DNA of 64,000 bases from Sulfitobacter brevis (lineage in GTDB: Bacteria > Pseudomonadota > Alphaproteobacteria > Rhodobacterales > Rhodobacteraceae). The notes below the pieces were generated by a model. That model did no database searches. It worked only from the letters and a program-made list of their open reading frames with translations, and was not told the DNA's origin. The DNA lies in assembly GCF_900112755.1 (NCBI RefSeq), contig NZ_FOMW01000009.1:124001-188000 (forward strand). Reading direction: 5' to 3'. This document shows, piece by piece, positions 26,565 through 37,188 of this stretch (positions are counted from its first letter, which is position 1; each line of letters starts with the position of its first letter). A program made the translations under genes and the position numbers.

Positions 26565-27860
26565 TCAGCGGTTTTCGATATCGACGTAGTCGCGCTTGGT
26601 CTCGCCAAGATAAAGCTGGCGGGGACGTCCGATCTTGTTCTGTGGATCGGCAATCATCTCTTTCCACTGTGAAATCCAACCAACTGTGCGGCTCAGCGCA
26701 AAGATCGGCGTGAACATCGAAGTGGGGAAACCCATCGCTTCGAGGATGATGCCCGAATAGAAATCAACGTTCGGGAACAACTTCTTCTCGGTGAAATACG
26801 GATCTTCCAGCGCCTGTTTCTCAAGCTCTTTGGCGACCTGAAGGATCGGGTTGTTTTCAACGCCGAGCAATTCAAGCACCTCGTCGGCGCTTTCCTTCAT
26901 CACGGTCGCGCGCGGATCGAAGTTCTTATAGACGCGGTGACCGAAGCCCATCAGGCGGAACGGATCATTCTTGTCCTTGGCACGGGCGATATACTCCGGA
27001 ATTTTGTCCGGCGTGCCGATTTCCTTGAGCATCTCTAGGCAGGCTTGGTTCGCGCCGCCGTGGGCGGGACCCCAAAGGCAGGCGATACCCGCAGCGATAC
27101 AGGCAAAAGGGTTGGCGCCCGAAGATGATGCCAGACGCACGGTCGAGGTCGAGGCATTTTGCTCATGATCTGCGTGCAGGGTAAATATCCGGTCCATCGC
27201 ACGGCTAAGGATCGGATCGACGACATATTCCTCGGCAGGTACAGCAAAGCACATGCGCAGGAAGTTCGAGGCGTAATCCAGATCGTTGCGCGGATAAACG
27301 AAAGGCTGGCCGACCGTGTACTTATAGGCCATCGCAGCGATCGTCGGCATCTTGGCAATCAGACGGATCGAGGCGACCTCGCGCTGCCATTCGTCGGTGA
27401 TGTCTGTGCTGTCATGATAGAACGCCGACATCGCGCCGACGACGCCGACCATCACAGCCATCGGGTGCGCATCGCGGCGGAAACCACGGAAGAAGTTCAT
27501 CATCTGCTCGTGCAGCATGGTGTGGTTTGTCACGCGGTGCTCGAAATCTTCCAGCTCTGCAGGGGAAGGCAGTTCGCCGTAAAGCAGCAGATAGCAGACT
27601 TCGAGGTAATGCGATTTACCCGCCAGCTGATCGATCGGATAGCCACGGTGCAATAACACACCTTCTTCGCCGTCGATGAAGGTGATTGTGCTATCGCACG
27701 CCGCCGTCGAGGTGAAGCCGGGGTCATAGGTGAAAACGTCCGCTTGTGCGTAAAGCTTGCGGATGTCGATGACGTCGGGTCCCGCAGTCGGCGTATAGAT
27801 CGGCAGTTCGTATTCTTTGCCATCAATGATCAGCTTTGCGGATTTCGTGCTCTCGGCCAT
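26565..27860 (-). CDS. gltA: Citrate synthase
   Basis: It condenses acetyl-CoA and oxaloacetate, the entry step of the TCA cycle. The 431 residues and the N-terminal [12 protein letters not shown] domain fit the hexameric, NADH-sensitive Gram-negative type. The conserved [21 protein letters not shown] and [15 protein letters not shown] segments carry the active-site His and Asp/Arg residues. The ATG of MAESTKSAK is the family start; a reading from 27899 adds nothing recognisable. gltX lies upstream on the same strand. Confidence 0.97.
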   Translation of the reverse strand: MAESTKSAKLIIDGKEYELPIYTPTAGPDVIDIRKLYAQADVFTYDPGFTSTAACDSTITFIDGEEGVLLHRGYPIDQLAGKSHYLEVCYLLLYGELPSPAELEDFEHRVTNHTMLHEQMMNFFRGFRRDAHPMAVMVGVVGAMSAFYHDSTDITDEWQREVASIRLIAKMPTIAAMAYKYTVGQPFVYPRNDLDYASNFLRMCFAVPAEEYVVDPILSRAMDRIFTLHADHEQNASTSTVRLASSSGANPFACIAAGIACLWGPAHGGANQACLEMLKEIGTPDKIPEYIARAKDKNDPFRLMGFGHRVYKNFDPRATVMKESADEVLELLGVENNPILQVAKELEKQALEDPYFTEKKLFPNVDFYSGIILEAMGFPTSMFTPIFALSRTVGWISQWKEMIADPQNKIGRPRQLYLGETKRDYVDIENR

Positions 27861-27954
27861 AAGGTCCCTTCCCGTGTGTATCGCGGGGGCTTCCCGCATC
27901 CGGCGCGCGCCCCTCGGGGGGTGGCACCTGTCTCATTATTCTGTTGCGCCTTGC

Positions 27955-27974
27955 AGCGGGGGTATCGCCCCGCT
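27955..27974 (-). terminator. Hairpin at the gltX stop
   Basis: The arms AGCGGGG and CCCCGCT pair over seven bases with a 6-base loop and overlap the gltX stop codon. No T-run follows; it may be a partial terminator between gltX and gltA. Confidence 0.45.
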
Positions 27975-29374
27975 CAGGCTGCGGCATCCTTCAATCGGGC
28001 GAGCGTTTCGTCCTGTCCTAACACCAGCATCATGTCAAAGACCGAAGGGGTAACCGCGCGCCCTGCAAGGGCAGCCCGTAGCGGCCCCGCAAGTTTGCCG
28101 AATTTGGTGCCTTGGGCTTCAGCGAAACCATTCAGCACCGTCTCCAGCGTTTCTTTGTCCCAGCTAACATTTTGCAGATGCGGCGTCAATTCGGCGAGCA
28201 TATTACGTGCATCTTCATCCAAATTTTTTGTAGCCTTCTCGTCAACATAAATCGGACGACTTGTGAGAACAAAATGAGCTTTTTCAAGCAGTTCGGGTAA
28301 TGTTTTCGCGCGTTCTTTGAGACAATATAGCGCTCTTTGAAATCCTTCGGCTTGGTCCTTGGTCAAGGCGGGCAGGCCGGCGGCATCCAAATAAGATTCA
28401 CATTCTTGCCGCAACGCAGCGTCATCTGCGACGGCAATGTGCTGACCGCAGATATTTTCGAGCTTTTTCAGGTCAAACTGGGCGGGGCTGCGGCGGATGC
28501 CATCCAGATCAAACCAGTCCTGGGCCTGCGCATCGGAGAAAAACTCGTCGTCCCCATGGCTCCAGCCCAGACGGGCGAGGTAGTTACGCATGCCAGCTGC
28601 GGGATAGCCCATCACCTGATACTCCTGCGCGCCTAAAGCACCGTGGCGTTTGCTGAGCTTCTTGCCGTCAGCACCATGGATTAGCGGAATATGCGCCCAA
28701 ACCGGCACGTCCCAGCCCATCGCGTCATAGATCATCATCTGCCGCGCGGCATTATTCAGGTGGTCATCGCCGCGCACCACATGGGTTACGGCCATGTCAT
28801 GATCATCGACCACCACCGCCAACATATAGACCGGGGTGCCATCCGAGCGCAGCAGCACCATGTCATCTAACTGGTCGTTACGGATGGTCACATCACCCTG
28901 CACTTGATCGCGGATTTTCGTCTCGCCTTCCAGCGGCGCTTTGATGCGCACCACGTAAGGCGCGTCGGGATGGCTGGCAGATTCGGCGTCACGCCAAGGC
29001 GAGCGGTAAAGCGTGCTGCGGCCTTCGGATTTTGCGGCATCGCGGAAGGCAGTGATTTCCTCCTGCGTGGCAAAACACTTATACGCCTTGCCGTTTGCCA
29101 GCAGCTCATGGGCCACTGCAGCATGGCGCGGCGCGTTTTCAAACTGGCTGACGATCTCACCATCGTGATCCAGCCCAAGCCACTTCATGCCCTGCAAGAT
29201 TGCAGAAGTCGCATCGGGGGTGGAGCGGGCGCGGTCTGTATCTTCGATGCGTAGGAGAAACTTGCCACCCCGCCCACGGGCGTAAAGCCAGTTAAACAGC
29301 GCCGTGCGGGCGCCGCCGATATGAAGATAACCGGTCGGGGACGGAGCAAATCGGGTAACTACAGGAGTTGTCAT
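27974..29374 (-). CDS. gltX: Glutamate-tRNA ligase
   Basis: It charges tRNA-Glu (and probably tRNA-Gln) with glutamate. The class I signatures are present: the HIGH motif in [21 protein letters not shown] near the N-terminus and KLSKRHGAL for KMSKS. Zinc-binding cysteines of the E. coli type are not evident. Length (466) is normal. It is divergent from comEC and lies upstream of gltA. Confidence 0.96.
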   Translation of the reverse strand: MTTPVVTRFAPSPTGYLHIGGARTALFNWLYARGRGGKFLLRIEDTDRARSTPDATSAILQGMKWLGLDHDGEIVSQFENAPRHAAVAHELLANGKAYKCFATQEEITAFRDAAKSEGRSTLYRSPWRDAESASHPDAPYVVRIKAPLEGETKIRDQVQGDVTIRNDQLDDMVLLRSDGTPVYMLAVVVDDHDMAVTHVVRGDDHLNNAARQMMIYDAMGWDVPVWAHIPLIHGADGKKLSKRHGALGAQEYQVMGYPAAGMRNYLARLGWSHGDDEFFSDAQAQDWFDLDGIRRSPAQFDLKKLENICGQHIAVADDAALRQECESYLDAAGLPALTKDQAEGFQRALYCLKERAKTLPELLEKAHFVLTSRPIYVDEKATKNLDEDARNMLAELTPHLQNVSWDKETLETVLNGFAEAQGTKFGKLAGPLRAALAGRAVTPSVFDMMLVLGQDETLARLKDAAA

Positions 29375-29422
29375 GGGCGCGTTGTCTTTCTTTCAGGCCG
29401 GAGGGGTCGGTCACAAGGCGGG

Positions 29423-29437
29423 TTAATCATTTGATAA
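29423..29437. promoter_or_regulatory. CtrA-like box upstream of comEC
   Basis: TTAA, seven bases, then ATAA (on the other strand TTAT-N7-TTAACC) matches the alphaproteobacterial CtrA site TTAA-N7-TTAA at all but one base. It lies about 60 bases before comEC and 50 before the divergent gltX. Confidence 0.4.
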
Positions 29438-29494
29438 CCTCGAACCACCTACACTTTGTAGTCTATTTAGCCAGTGCAGCAGGGGGGGGCAAGC

Positions 29495-31547
29495 ATGCGG
29501 CAGCTCGCACAGATCATGCTGCAGCAACGCGGAGAACTTGTCGGCTGGATACCGGTTTTTCTGGCATTGGGGATCGGCAGCTATTTCTCAATCTTGTATG
29601 AGCCGAGCTTGGTCTTCTATCTTGCTGTCGCGGGCATAATTGCCGTGATGCTGGCCTTTGCGAAGCTCCTGCCCGAGGCGGCCTCACCGCTCGCCATTGC
29701 CGTCGCCCTGGGGTTGACCGGTTTTTTACTTGCAGGTGTGCGCGCCCATTCTGTTGCTGGTCCGGTGCTGGGCTGGCGGTATTACGGCCCGATTGAGGGG
29801 CGCGTTGTCGCCATTGACCGCAGCCAGTCCGACGCGCTGCGGTTGACCCTTGATCAGGTCCGGCTGGACAGGGTGACGCCCGATCGGACCCCTAAAAATG
29901 TCCGCATTTCCTTGCACGGCGATCAGAGCGCCAGCGTAACCCCTGAGCCGGGTTTGCGCGTGATGACCACAGGCCACCTTTCGCCGCCCTCAGGTCCGGT
30001 CGAACCTGACGGATTTGATTTTCAGCGCCATGCCTGGTTTGTCAGCCTCGGTGCGGTCGGCTATACCCGTGTACCGCTGCTGGCGATGGCGCAGGCCAGC
30101 GAGGGGCACACAGGCATGGGGGTTTTCAGGATCCGCATGGCCGCCTCGGCGCGCATTCAACGTACTTTGCCGGGCGACATTGGGGGCTTCGCAGCAGCGA
30201 TCACCACGGGGGACCGCAGCGCCATCTCGCGTATGGCGTTAGAAAACCTCCGCGTCACCAACCTTGCCCATCTTTTGGCTATTTCCGGGTTGCACATGGG
30301 GTTGTTGACGGCTGTCGTTCTAGGAGGATTGCGAATTTTGCTGTCGCTCCATACTGGCACAGCATTGCGCCTCCCGACCAAATCAATCGCGGCTGTCGGA
30401 GCGCTCATTGCCGCGACAGGCTATCTGATGCTGTCAGGTGGCAATGTGGCGACGGAGCGGGCTTATATTATGGTTGCTGTGGCCTTGGGCGCGTTGATGA
30501 TCGGTCGGCGGGCTTTGTCGCTTAGAGCGGTGGCAATTGCAGCGATTATTGTATTGGCGCTTAGGCCGGAAGCATTAACGGGTCCCGGATTCCAGATGTC
30601 CTTTGCCGCGACGACAGCGCTTGTCGCTGTGTTTGGCTGGCTGCGCAACGTGCAGACGGACCGTGTGCCGCGGTTATTAAAGCCGGTGTTGGCCGTCGTC
30701 ATTTCCTCTGCGGTGGCGGGGATGGCAACAGCACCGGTCGGGGCTGCACATTTCAACACTATTTCGCATTACGGGCTGATCGCCAATCTCGCGTCGGTGC
30801 CGCTTATGGGTGTTCTGGTCATACCGGCGGCGGTAGTTGCTTTGGTGCTCGCGCCCTTGGGGCTCGACTGGATCGCGTTGTGGTTCATGGGGCTCGGCCT
30901 GCGCTGGATATTGGGGGTGGCCGAATTCATCGCCGGATTGGAGGACGCACAAAGCTATGTGGCGGGGCCGGGGGGGGTGGGTTCTACCGCTGCTGGCCTT
31001 GGGATTCCTGGTTCTGGTATTGTGGCAGGGGCGATTGCGGTTTGTCGGTCTGCCGATGATGGCCGCAGCTTTTGTGATGTGGCACGGAACCGCGCGGCCT
31101 GAAGTTTTGGTTGCCGATACAGGGGGTCTAGTTGGATTGATGACACCCCAAGGCAGAGCCCTTAGCAAAGAAAAAGGCGCGGGATTCGTGGCCCGCAACT
31201 GGCTTGAGAATGACGGGGATGGCGCGCCGCAATACATTGCGGCTGCGCGCTGGTCCGAGGGGCCGGTTATACATTTATCCGGCAAACGCGCAGTGGCAGG
31301 GTTTGCCGGATGCGCTGGTCTTCAGATCGTGATTGCTTCGGTCGATGCGCCTCATCTTGCCCAAGCGACCTGCGAGGTGTTCGATCCAAGCCGTCTCAAA
31401 CACACGGGCGCACTGTCCATGAAGCAAAGCGACACAGGTTGGCAAATCACCACTGCCCGCGAGAGAACCGGAGAGCGGCTTTGGACCCGATGGCCAAAGC
31501 CGCAACCGGATCAATACGTGCGGATCAACCCGACCAAACGGCCCTGA
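29495..31547 (+). pseudogene. comEC: ComEC/Rec2 competence membrane protein, frameshifted in a G8 tract
   Basis: ComEC forms the inner-membrane channel for uptake of single-stranded DNA. The N-terminal part shows the expected domains: a DUF4131-type start with membrane segments, then the competence core (AISGLHMGLLTAV, LMLSGGNVATERAYIMVAV). The frame breaks at G8 (30970-30977), where it would run to a stop at 31102. Removing one G restores a reading frame to 31547 that continues with WVLPLLALG and the C-terminal metallo-lactamase-like remnant (VLVADTGGLVGLMT, WLENDGDG). The rejoined product is about 683 residues, the usual Roseobacter length. It may be a true mutation, a slippage-prone tract or a sequencing error. 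The 3' end overlaps lexA by 37 bases. Confidence 0.88.
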
Positions 31548-32206
31548 ACCTTGACGTGACTCGCGGGCAGTACGCGTGTTTCATAGGCTGGGTTCGCAGC
31601 CTCCAGCGCGATGGACGTGCCCTGCCGTCTGAAGCGTTTCAACGTGGCTTCGGCATCTTCCACCAAAGCGACGACAATATCGCCATCGTCCGCCACAGAT
31701 GTTTCGCGGATCACAACAACATCGCCATCGTTGATCCCCGCATCAATCATCGAGTCGCCTTTGACCTCAAGCGCATAGTGCTGGCCCTTGCCAGCAACCA
31801 TGCCACTGGGCACCGCTACCGAATGGGATACTTCGCTGATTGCTTCGATCGGCACACCGGCAGCGATGCGGCCCATCACGGGAAGTTCTATCGCCGCAGC
31901 GGTTGTAACTTCGCGGGCGGCAGAGGGCGGTGGCATATCAGGACGGTCGCCGTCGATCACCCTTGGCGCGAAACCTGACTTACCGCTCAGGCTGTCGGGC
32001 AGTTTTACAACCTCGATGGCGCGCGCCCGATGTGCCAACCGCCGGATAAAGCCGCGCTCTTCCAAAGCTGTGATCAACCGATGGATGCCCGACTTCGAGC
32101 GTAAATCCAGCGCCAGCTTCATTTCGTCAAAGCTGGGCGGGACGCCATCGCGCTGCACCCGTTTATGTATGAAAGCCAGCAAATCGAGTTGTTTCTTTGT
32201 CAGCAT
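31511..32206 (-). CDS. lexA: LexA repressor
   Basis: The SOS repressor, which cleaves itself when RecA is activated. The N-terminal winged helix (residues 1-65) has the alphaproteobacterial form ([21 protein letters not shown]). The self-cleavage site is Ala116-Gly117 in GRIAAGVPI, and the catalytic Ser152 (KGDSMID) and Lys190 (EATLKRF) are present. At 231 residues it is complete. An SOS box lies 33-47 bases upstream, so it is autoregulated. Its 3' end overlaps the 3' end of comEC on the other strand. Confidence 0.97.
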   Translation of the reverse strand: MLTKKQLDLLAFIHKRVQRDGVPPSFDEMKLALDLRSKSGIHRLITALEERGFIRRLAHRARAIEVVKLPDSLSGKSGFAPRVIDGDRPDMPPPSAAREVTTAAAIELPVMGRIAAGVPIEAISEVSHSVAVPSGMVAGKGQHYALEVKGDSMIDAGINDGDVVVIRETSVADDGDIVVALVEDAEATLKRFRRQGTSIALEAANPAYETRVLPASHVKVQGRLVGLIRTY

Positions 32207-32238
32207 CGCGTCCGTCCCTCCGCAGCTTGTTTCGCTTT

Positions 32239-32253
32239 GTTCTAGGGATGTTC
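32239..32253. promoter_or_regulatory. SOS (LexA) box upstream of lexA
   Basis: GTTC-TAGGGAT-GTTC is a perfect copy of the alphaproteobacterial LexA site GTTC-N7-GTTC. Its position just upstream of lexA shows self-repression. Confidence 0.9.
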
Positions 32254-32299
32254 CTGTTTTGTGTCAACCGCCGGTTAGGGCAAAATCATGCCAAGCCGC

Positions 32300-33472
32300 T
32301 TAAATCGGGAGATAATCTACCAAATCACCAATTTTGCGCGCCGGATCATCAACAGGCCGCACCAGCAGGGCGTCAGCGCGGGCCAGAACAGTTAGCAGGG
32401 ACGAATCTTGCCGGTCTTCGGCGATAAGGCGTCCATCGACAAATCCTGCACGCATATAATGTGCGCGCGGGCCATTTGCGGCAAGCGGCGCACCGAGCGA
32501 TGCGTGCCTGACAGGGGTGCATTTCTCACCCAACCCGAGCATTTTGCGCAGCAGGGGCACCACAAACACCGTACCACAGACCATGGCAGATACCGGATTG
32601 CCGGGCAGCCCGATCATCGCGGCATCACCCATCCGGCCTGCCATCAGCGGCTTGCCCGGGCGCATCGCGACTTTGTAAAACGCCTGCTCCATACCCAACT
32701 TTGCGGCCACGGGAGCAACCAAGTCATGATCACCAACCGACGCACCACCGATGGTGATGATCATGTCAGCGTCTTTCGCCAATGCGAAAGCTTGCATCAA
32801 GGAGGCGCGGGTGTCGCGTGCGATGGGCAGCAATTGCACGCGCGCCCCTTCAGCTTCGAACATCGCCGCAAGGCCATGGCTGTTGGAGGCGATGATCTGG
32901 TCCGGCCCCGGCGTTTCACCGGGTTGAACAAGCTCGTCTCCGGTGGCCAAAATCGCCACCCGTGGTTTGCGCGTGACCGGCACCTTTGACACATTCATCG
33001 AGGCCAGCAGCGCGATATCCGCAGGGCGCAGACGGCGTGGCGCGGGAAAGGTTTCGCCTTGCATAAAGTCACCGCCAGCGGGGCGGATATTGTCTTTGTC
33101 AGCAATGCGATGGCCGAGCGTGATGAGCGTGCCGCGACGGGTGACGTCCTCTTGGATCACCACGAAATCAGCGCCCTCCGGAACGGGGGCACCGGTAAAT
33201 ATGCGCACGGCTTGGCCGGCTTTTACGGTGCCTTCGAAACGGTGACCTGCGGCAGATTCGCCAACGACCTTGAACATCGCATCCGGTTCGACCTCGGCGC
33301 GGCGCAAGGCGTAGCCATCCATCGAAGACGCGGCAAAAGGCGGCTGGGTACGGCTTGCGACAACATCTCGGGCCAGCACACGGCCTTGGGCGTCGCCAAG
33401 CGAGACTACCTCAAGGGGGAGCGGTGACACCAAAGCAAACAGATGGGTGAGCGCCTGCTCTACGCTGATCAT
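32300..33472 (-). CDS. moeA: Molybdopterin molybdotransferase MoeA
   Basis: It inserts molybdate into adenylylated molybdopterin to finish the molybdenum cofactor. The 390 residues include the N-terminal ALARDV-like [33 protein letters not shown], the MoCF-domain loop [12 protein letters not shown], and [13 protein letters not shown] and [11 protein letters not shown]. The ATG overlaps the moaC stop (ATGA), so the two are translationally coupled. Confidence 0.96.
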   Translation of the reverse strand: MISVEQALTHLFALVSPLPLEVVSLGDAQGRVLARDVVASRTQPPFAASSMDGYALRRAEVEPDAMFKVVGESAAGHRFEGTVKAGQAVRIFTGAPVPEGADFVVIQEDVTRRGTLITLGHRIADKDNIRPAGGDFMQGETFPAPRRLRPADIALLASMNVSKVPVTRKPRVAILATGDELVQPGETPGPDQIIASNSHGLAAMFEAEGARVQLLPIARDTRASLMQAFALAKDADMIITIGGASVGDHDLVAPVAAKLGMEQAFYKVAMRPGKPLMAGRMGDAAMIGLPGNPVSAMVCGTVFVVPLLRKMLGLGEKCTPVRHASLGAPLAANGPRAHYMRAGFVDGRLIAEDRQDSSLLTVLARADALLVRPVDDPARKIGDLVDYLPI

Positions 33473-33942
33473 GTCGCCTCGTAACGGCCTGATTTTCCGC
33501 CATCTTTCAAAACAACACGGAGGCCGCCGATCTCCATACTTTTGTCGACGGCCTTGGCCATGTCATAGACTGTCAGCGCGGCGACGGAGGCGGCGGTGAG
33601 CGCCTCCATCTCGACACCGGTCTGACCGGTAGTCTTGACTGTCGCGGTGATGCGGATCCCCGGCAAGGTGGCGTCAGGAACCAGATCAACCGTTACTTTC
33701 GTGATCGGAAGTGGATGGCAGAGCGGGATCAGATCAGACGTGCGCTTGGCGGCCATAATCCCAGCAAGTCGGGCAACGCCCAGTACATCGCCTTTCTTGG
33801 CGCGTCCTTCTGTAATAATATCAAAGGTTTCCATCTGCATCTTCACGTAGTTTTCAGCCGTGGCAATGCGGTTGGTCACAGCCTTGTCCGAGACATCAAC
33901 CATCTGGGCATCGCCCTTGGCGTCAAAATGCGTCAGCGCCAT
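33469..33942 (-). CDS. moaC: Cyclic pyranopterin monophosphate synthase MoaC
   Basis: It closes the pyranopterin ring in the first part of molybdenum cofactor synthesis. The conserved [13 protein letters not shown] and [20 protein letters not shown] segments are present, and the length (157) is normal. The start chosen is the ATG of [14 protein letters not shown] one codon earlier also overlaps the trpC stop and cannot be excluded. It couples the trp genes to moeA. Confidence 0.95.
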   Translation of the reverse strand: MALTHFDAKGDAQMVDVSDKAVTNRIATAENYVKMQMETFDIITEGRAKKGDVLGVARLAGIMAAKRTSDLIPLCHPLPITKVTVDLVPDATLPGIRITATVKTTGQTGVEMEALTAASVAALTVYDMAKAVDKSMEIGGLRVVLKDGGKSGRYEAT

Positions 33943-34748
33943 CACATGCCTCCGGACGTTAGCGGATTAGCCAGCAGGTCGCGGGTCGCCTGCGCGACGT
34001 CTGACTGTCGCATCAGGCTTTCGCCAATTAGGAAAATCCGTGCCCCATAGAGGGCCATATCTGCCAAATCTGCCGGGGTCGCAAGACCGGATTCGCTGAC
34101 GATAAGCTTTTCAGCTGGTACCCGCTTCGACAATTTCTTGGTTACATCAAGAGTGGTCTCAAAGGTATTGAGATTCCTATTGTTTATTCCAATTAGTCGG
34201 CTTTGCAGCTTGGTTGCGCGCTCGAGTTCTTCGGCATCGTGCACCTCGATCAGCGCGTCCATGCCCCAAGCGCTCGCAGCCGCTTCAAGCTCGGCGGCTT
34301 GAGCGTCAGACACCGATGCCATGATGATCAGGATACAGTCGGCGCCAAGGCTGCGGGCTTCGGCGACCTGATAGGGATCATAGATGAAATCCTTACGCAG
34401 TACCGGCAAATCACAGGCGGCGCGGGCCTCGGTGAGGAAGGATTTGGCGCCCTGAAAGCTAGGTGTGTCGGTCAGGACCGAAAGGCAGGCAGCGCCGCCT
34501 GCGGCATAGGCTTGGGCCAAGCTCGCGGGGTCAAAGTCTGCGCGGATCAGGCCTTTGGACGGGCTGGCTTTTTTGATCTCAGCGATCAATCCGTAGCCCT
34601 CGCGGGAGGCTTCATGCAGGGCTTCGGCAAAGGGGCGCACGGGCGAGGCGGCTTTTGCCTCTGCTTCCACATCGGCGAGTGGTTTCGCGGCTTTGTCTGC
34701 CGCAATTTCTTCGAGTTTATAGGCCTTGATCTTGTCGAGAATAGTCAT
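33942..34748 (-). CDS. trpC: Indole-3-glycerol phosphate synthase
   Basis: It forms the indole ring from CdRP in tryptophan synthesis. This is the single-domain enzyme (268 residues, no fused trpF). The TIM-barrel motifs are clear: [14 protein letters not shown], the catalytic Lys in [13 protein letters not shown], and [16 protein letters not shown] and [12 protein letters not shown]. It lies between ung and moaC, and its stop overlaps the moaC start. Confidence 0.97.
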   Translation of the reverse strand: MTILDKIKAYKLEEIAADKAAKPLADVEAEAKAASPVRPFAEALHEASREGYGLIAEIKKASPSKGLIRADFDPASLAQAYAAGGAACLSVLTDTPSFQGAKSFLTEARAACDLPVLRKDFIYDPYQVAEARSLGADCILIIMASVSDAQAAELEAAASAWGMDALIEVHDAEELERATKLQSRLIGINNRNLNTFETTLDVTKKLSKRVPAEKLIVSESGLATPADLADMALYGARIFLIGESLMRQSDVAQATRDLLANPLTSGGM

Positions 34749-34757
34749 TGGGCTGCC

Positions 34758-35417
34758 TTATGTGTCGGTCCAGTTTATGGTCGCCAACCCCTGCGCGTGC
34801 AACCAGTCGTTCACTTGCGAGAACGGGCGCGAGCCAAAGAACCCGCGACTGGCTGACAATGGCGAAGGGTGGCCGGACTGAATTTTTAGATTGCGATCGG
34901 CGTCCACCGCAGCGGCCACCTTCTGCGCGCTCTCTCCCCAGAGGATATAGGCGCGGGGGCGATCTGCCAAACGCGCAAGAACCTGTTGCGTTAGTTCCTG
35001 CCACCCCAAATGCGCGTGGCCTTTGGGCTCGCCCGCGGGCACGGTAAGCGCGGTGTTCAACAGCAGTACCCCTTGATCGGCCCAGAACCGCAGATCGGCA
35101 CTGCCGGGCGCAGACCCAACGTCGGTCCGCAACTCTTTGAAAATATTAGCCAAAGATTTCGGCAGTGGCCGCGTGTCTTCGGAGGCAGAAAACGCATATC
35201 CATGCGCGTGATCCGGTGTCGGATAGGGGTCCTGACCCAGAATGATCACGCGCACGTCTTCTGGCGCGACATGCTCGAGTGCCGCGAATATCTGGTTCTC
35301 GGGCGGGAAAATCTGACGCTTTTCCGCTTTCAAAGCGGCGTCGATCTTCGGCCATGTATCGGTGAAAAACGGCAGATCGGCCCAATTGCCAAGTTGGGAG
35401 AGGGAGGCTGATTTCAT
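34758..35417 (-). CDS. ung: Uracil-DNA glycosylase (family 1)
   Basis: It removes uracil from DNA as the first step of base excision repair. The water-activating motif GQDPYP is at residues 61-66 (Asp63) and the HPSPLS motif at 183-188 (His183). The 219 residues are complete. It is embedded in the tryptophan operon: its ATG overlaps the trpD stop (ATGA), and trpC begins nine bases after its own stop. Confidence 0.96.
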   Translation of the reverse strand: MKSASLSQLGNWADLPFFTDTWPKIDAALKAEKRQIFPPENQIFAALEHVAPEDVRVIILGQDPYPTPDHAHGYAFSASEDTRPLPKSLANIFKELRTDVGSAPGSADLRFWADQGVLLLNTALTVPAGEPKGHAHLGWQELTQQVLARLADRPRAYILWGESAQKVAAAVDADRNLKIQSGHPSPLSASRGFFGSRPFSQVNDWLHAQGLATINWTDT

Positions 35418-36430
35418 TTACGCTGACTCACTGCCGCAACGGCGGTTATTTTTTCACGCGCCGCACCGCTATCAATGCTGGTGCGAGCCATTTCGACGCC
35501 GGTCCTCAGATCGGGGGCGGCGTCGGCGACCACAAGGGCGGCAGCGGCGTTCAGCAGCACAGCGTCGCGGTAGGCAGACGGTTCGCCGTTCAGCAACCCG
35601 TTGAAGGCCACTGCGTTCTCATCCGGTGTGCCGCCGACGATATTCTCAAACGGGTGCACTGGCAGGCCTGCATCCTCGGGGTGGATCTCGCTATCTGTGA
35701 CGACGCCGCCTCTTAGCGCGCTGACCCAGCTTACGCCGGTGATCGTCAGCTCGTCGGTGCCGTCCGAGCCGTGCACAAGCCATGCAACATCCGAGCCGAG
35801 AGCTTGGAGCGTTTCAGCCATTGGGCGGATCAGTTCGCGGCGATAAGCGCCGGTCAACTGGCGTTTGACGCCCGCCGGATTGGTCAGCGGCCCCAGAATG
35901 TTAAAGATCGTGCGGGTCCCGAGCTCGGAGCGCGTCGGCCCGACATGGGCAATGGCGGGGTGGTGCATCGGTGCCATCATAAAGCCGATGCCTGCCTCGG
36001 CGAGCTCGCGTTCCACCACATCGGCATGAACCATGACATTGATGCCCATCTTGCCAAGCGCATCAGCGGCGCCGGATTTCGAGCTGAGATTGCGATTCCC
36101 GTGTTTGGCCACGATCACGCCCGCTCCGGCCACCACAAAGGCGGTCGCAGTCGAGATATTGAGCGTGCCCTTGCCATCGCCGCCGGTGCCAACAATGTCC
36201 ATCGCGCCCTCTGGGGCTTTGACAGGGTGGCACTTGGCGCGCATTACACTGGCGGCGGCTGCGTATTCATCAACGGTCTCGCCACGGGTTCGCAGCGCCA
36301 TCAAAAAGCCGCCGATCTGGCTGGGCGTGGCTTCGCCGTCAAACAGTATTTCGAAGGCAACTGCGGCATCAGCACGACTTAGCGGGCCATTGGCGGCGGC
36401 GTCGATCAGGGGTTTCAGCGCGTCGCTCAT
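35414..36430 (-). CDS. trpD: Anthranilate phosphoribosyltransferase
   Basis: It joins anthranilate to PRPP in tryptophan synthesis. The 338 residues carry the PRPP-binding [15 protein letters not shown] and [17 protein letters not shown] motifs and [22 protein letters not shown]. The ATG of MSDALKPL overlaps the trpG stop (ATGA), which decides the start; a longer reading would run far into trpG. It is followed by ung in the same overlapping fashion. Confidence 0.96.
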   Translation of the reverse strand: MSDALKPLIDAAANGPLSRADAAVAFEILFDGEATPSQIGGFLMALRTRGETVDEYAAAASVMRAKCHPVKAPEGAMDIVGTGGDGKGTLNISTATAFVVAGAGVIVAKHGNRNLSSKSGAADALGKMGINVMVHADVVERELAEAGIGFMMAPMHHPAIAHVGPTRSELGTRTIFNILGPLTNPAGVKRQLTGAYRRELIRPMAETLQALGSDVAWLVHGSDGTDELTITGVSWVSALRGGVVTDSEIHPEDAGLPVHPFENIVGGTPDENAVAFNGLLNGEPSAYRDAVLLNAAAALVVADAAPDLRTGVEMARTSIDSGAAREKITAVAAVSQRK

Positions 36431-37008
36431 GCAGCCACTTTCATTTCGTTCAGGAAGTTCTGGAGCAGGGCAGAGCCGTGCTCCGAGCGGATCGATTCCG
36501 GATGGAACTGCACGCCGTGCAGCGGCAGTTCGCGGTGCTGCAGCCCCATGATGGTGCCGTCCTCCAGCGCTGCGGTTATCTTCAGGCAATCCGGCAGGCT
36601 CTCACGTTCAACGACCAGTGAGTGATAGCGCGTGGCGGCAAACGGGCTGGGCAATCCGGCGAATACGCCTGTGTTTTCGTGGTGCATCTGGCCCATCTTG
36701 CCGTGCACGATGTCTTTTGCGCGCACCACCTTGCCGCCAAAGGCCTGACCCAAGGTCTGATGGCCAAGGCACACACCGAGCAGGGGCACGCGGGCTTGGG
36801 CTGCGGCTTGGGTGATCTCAAGGCAGATGCCAGCTTGATCGGGGTCGCAAGGACCTGGCGACAGCAGGATGCCATCTGGACGCATCGCCATCGCGTCAGA
36901 AACGCTCAATTGATCATTGCGGTGCACGACAACATCCGCTCCCAGTGCGCCAAGGTAATGCACCAGATTATAGGTAAAGCTGTCGTAGTTATCGATAAGC
37001 AGCAACAA
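36427..37008 (-). CDS. trpG: Anthranilate synthase component II (glutamine amidotransferase)
   Basis: It supplies ammonia from glutamine to TrpE. The class I amidotransferase triad is visible: Cys80 in GVCLGHQ, and His169 and Glu171 in VQFHPES. The protein starts with [18 protein letters not shown], the family N-terminus, from a TTG codon; a stop lies seven codons upstream and there is no ATG between. It leads the trpG-trpD-ung-trpC-moaC-moeA run. trpE is 2.9 kb away on the same strand, behind a divergent gene. Confidence 0.95.
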   Translation of the reverse strand: MLLLIDNYDSFTYNLVHYLGALGADVVVHRNDQLSVSDAMAMRPDGILLSPGPCDPDQAGICLEITQAAAQARVPLLGVCLGHQTLGQAFGGKVVRAKDIVHGKMGQMHHENTGVFAGLPSPFAATRYHSLVVERESLPDCLKITAALEDGTIMGLQHRELPLHGVQFHPESIRSEHGSALLQNFLNEMKVAA

Positions 37009-37188
37009 TGGCAGATTCTTTGTCTTTTAACGGGGCATTAGGTCTAGAGAACCATCGCCTTCGCGAGGTATATGTAGCGCATACATGTTCAGGCTTGGCG
37101 CGGCGCGTCAAGGGCATCCCCGCAAGCTTGGACGCGCAAAAGAACCCGCAAGGCGCAGCCTATGCGGAAGACAGCAGGAGACGTCGGA

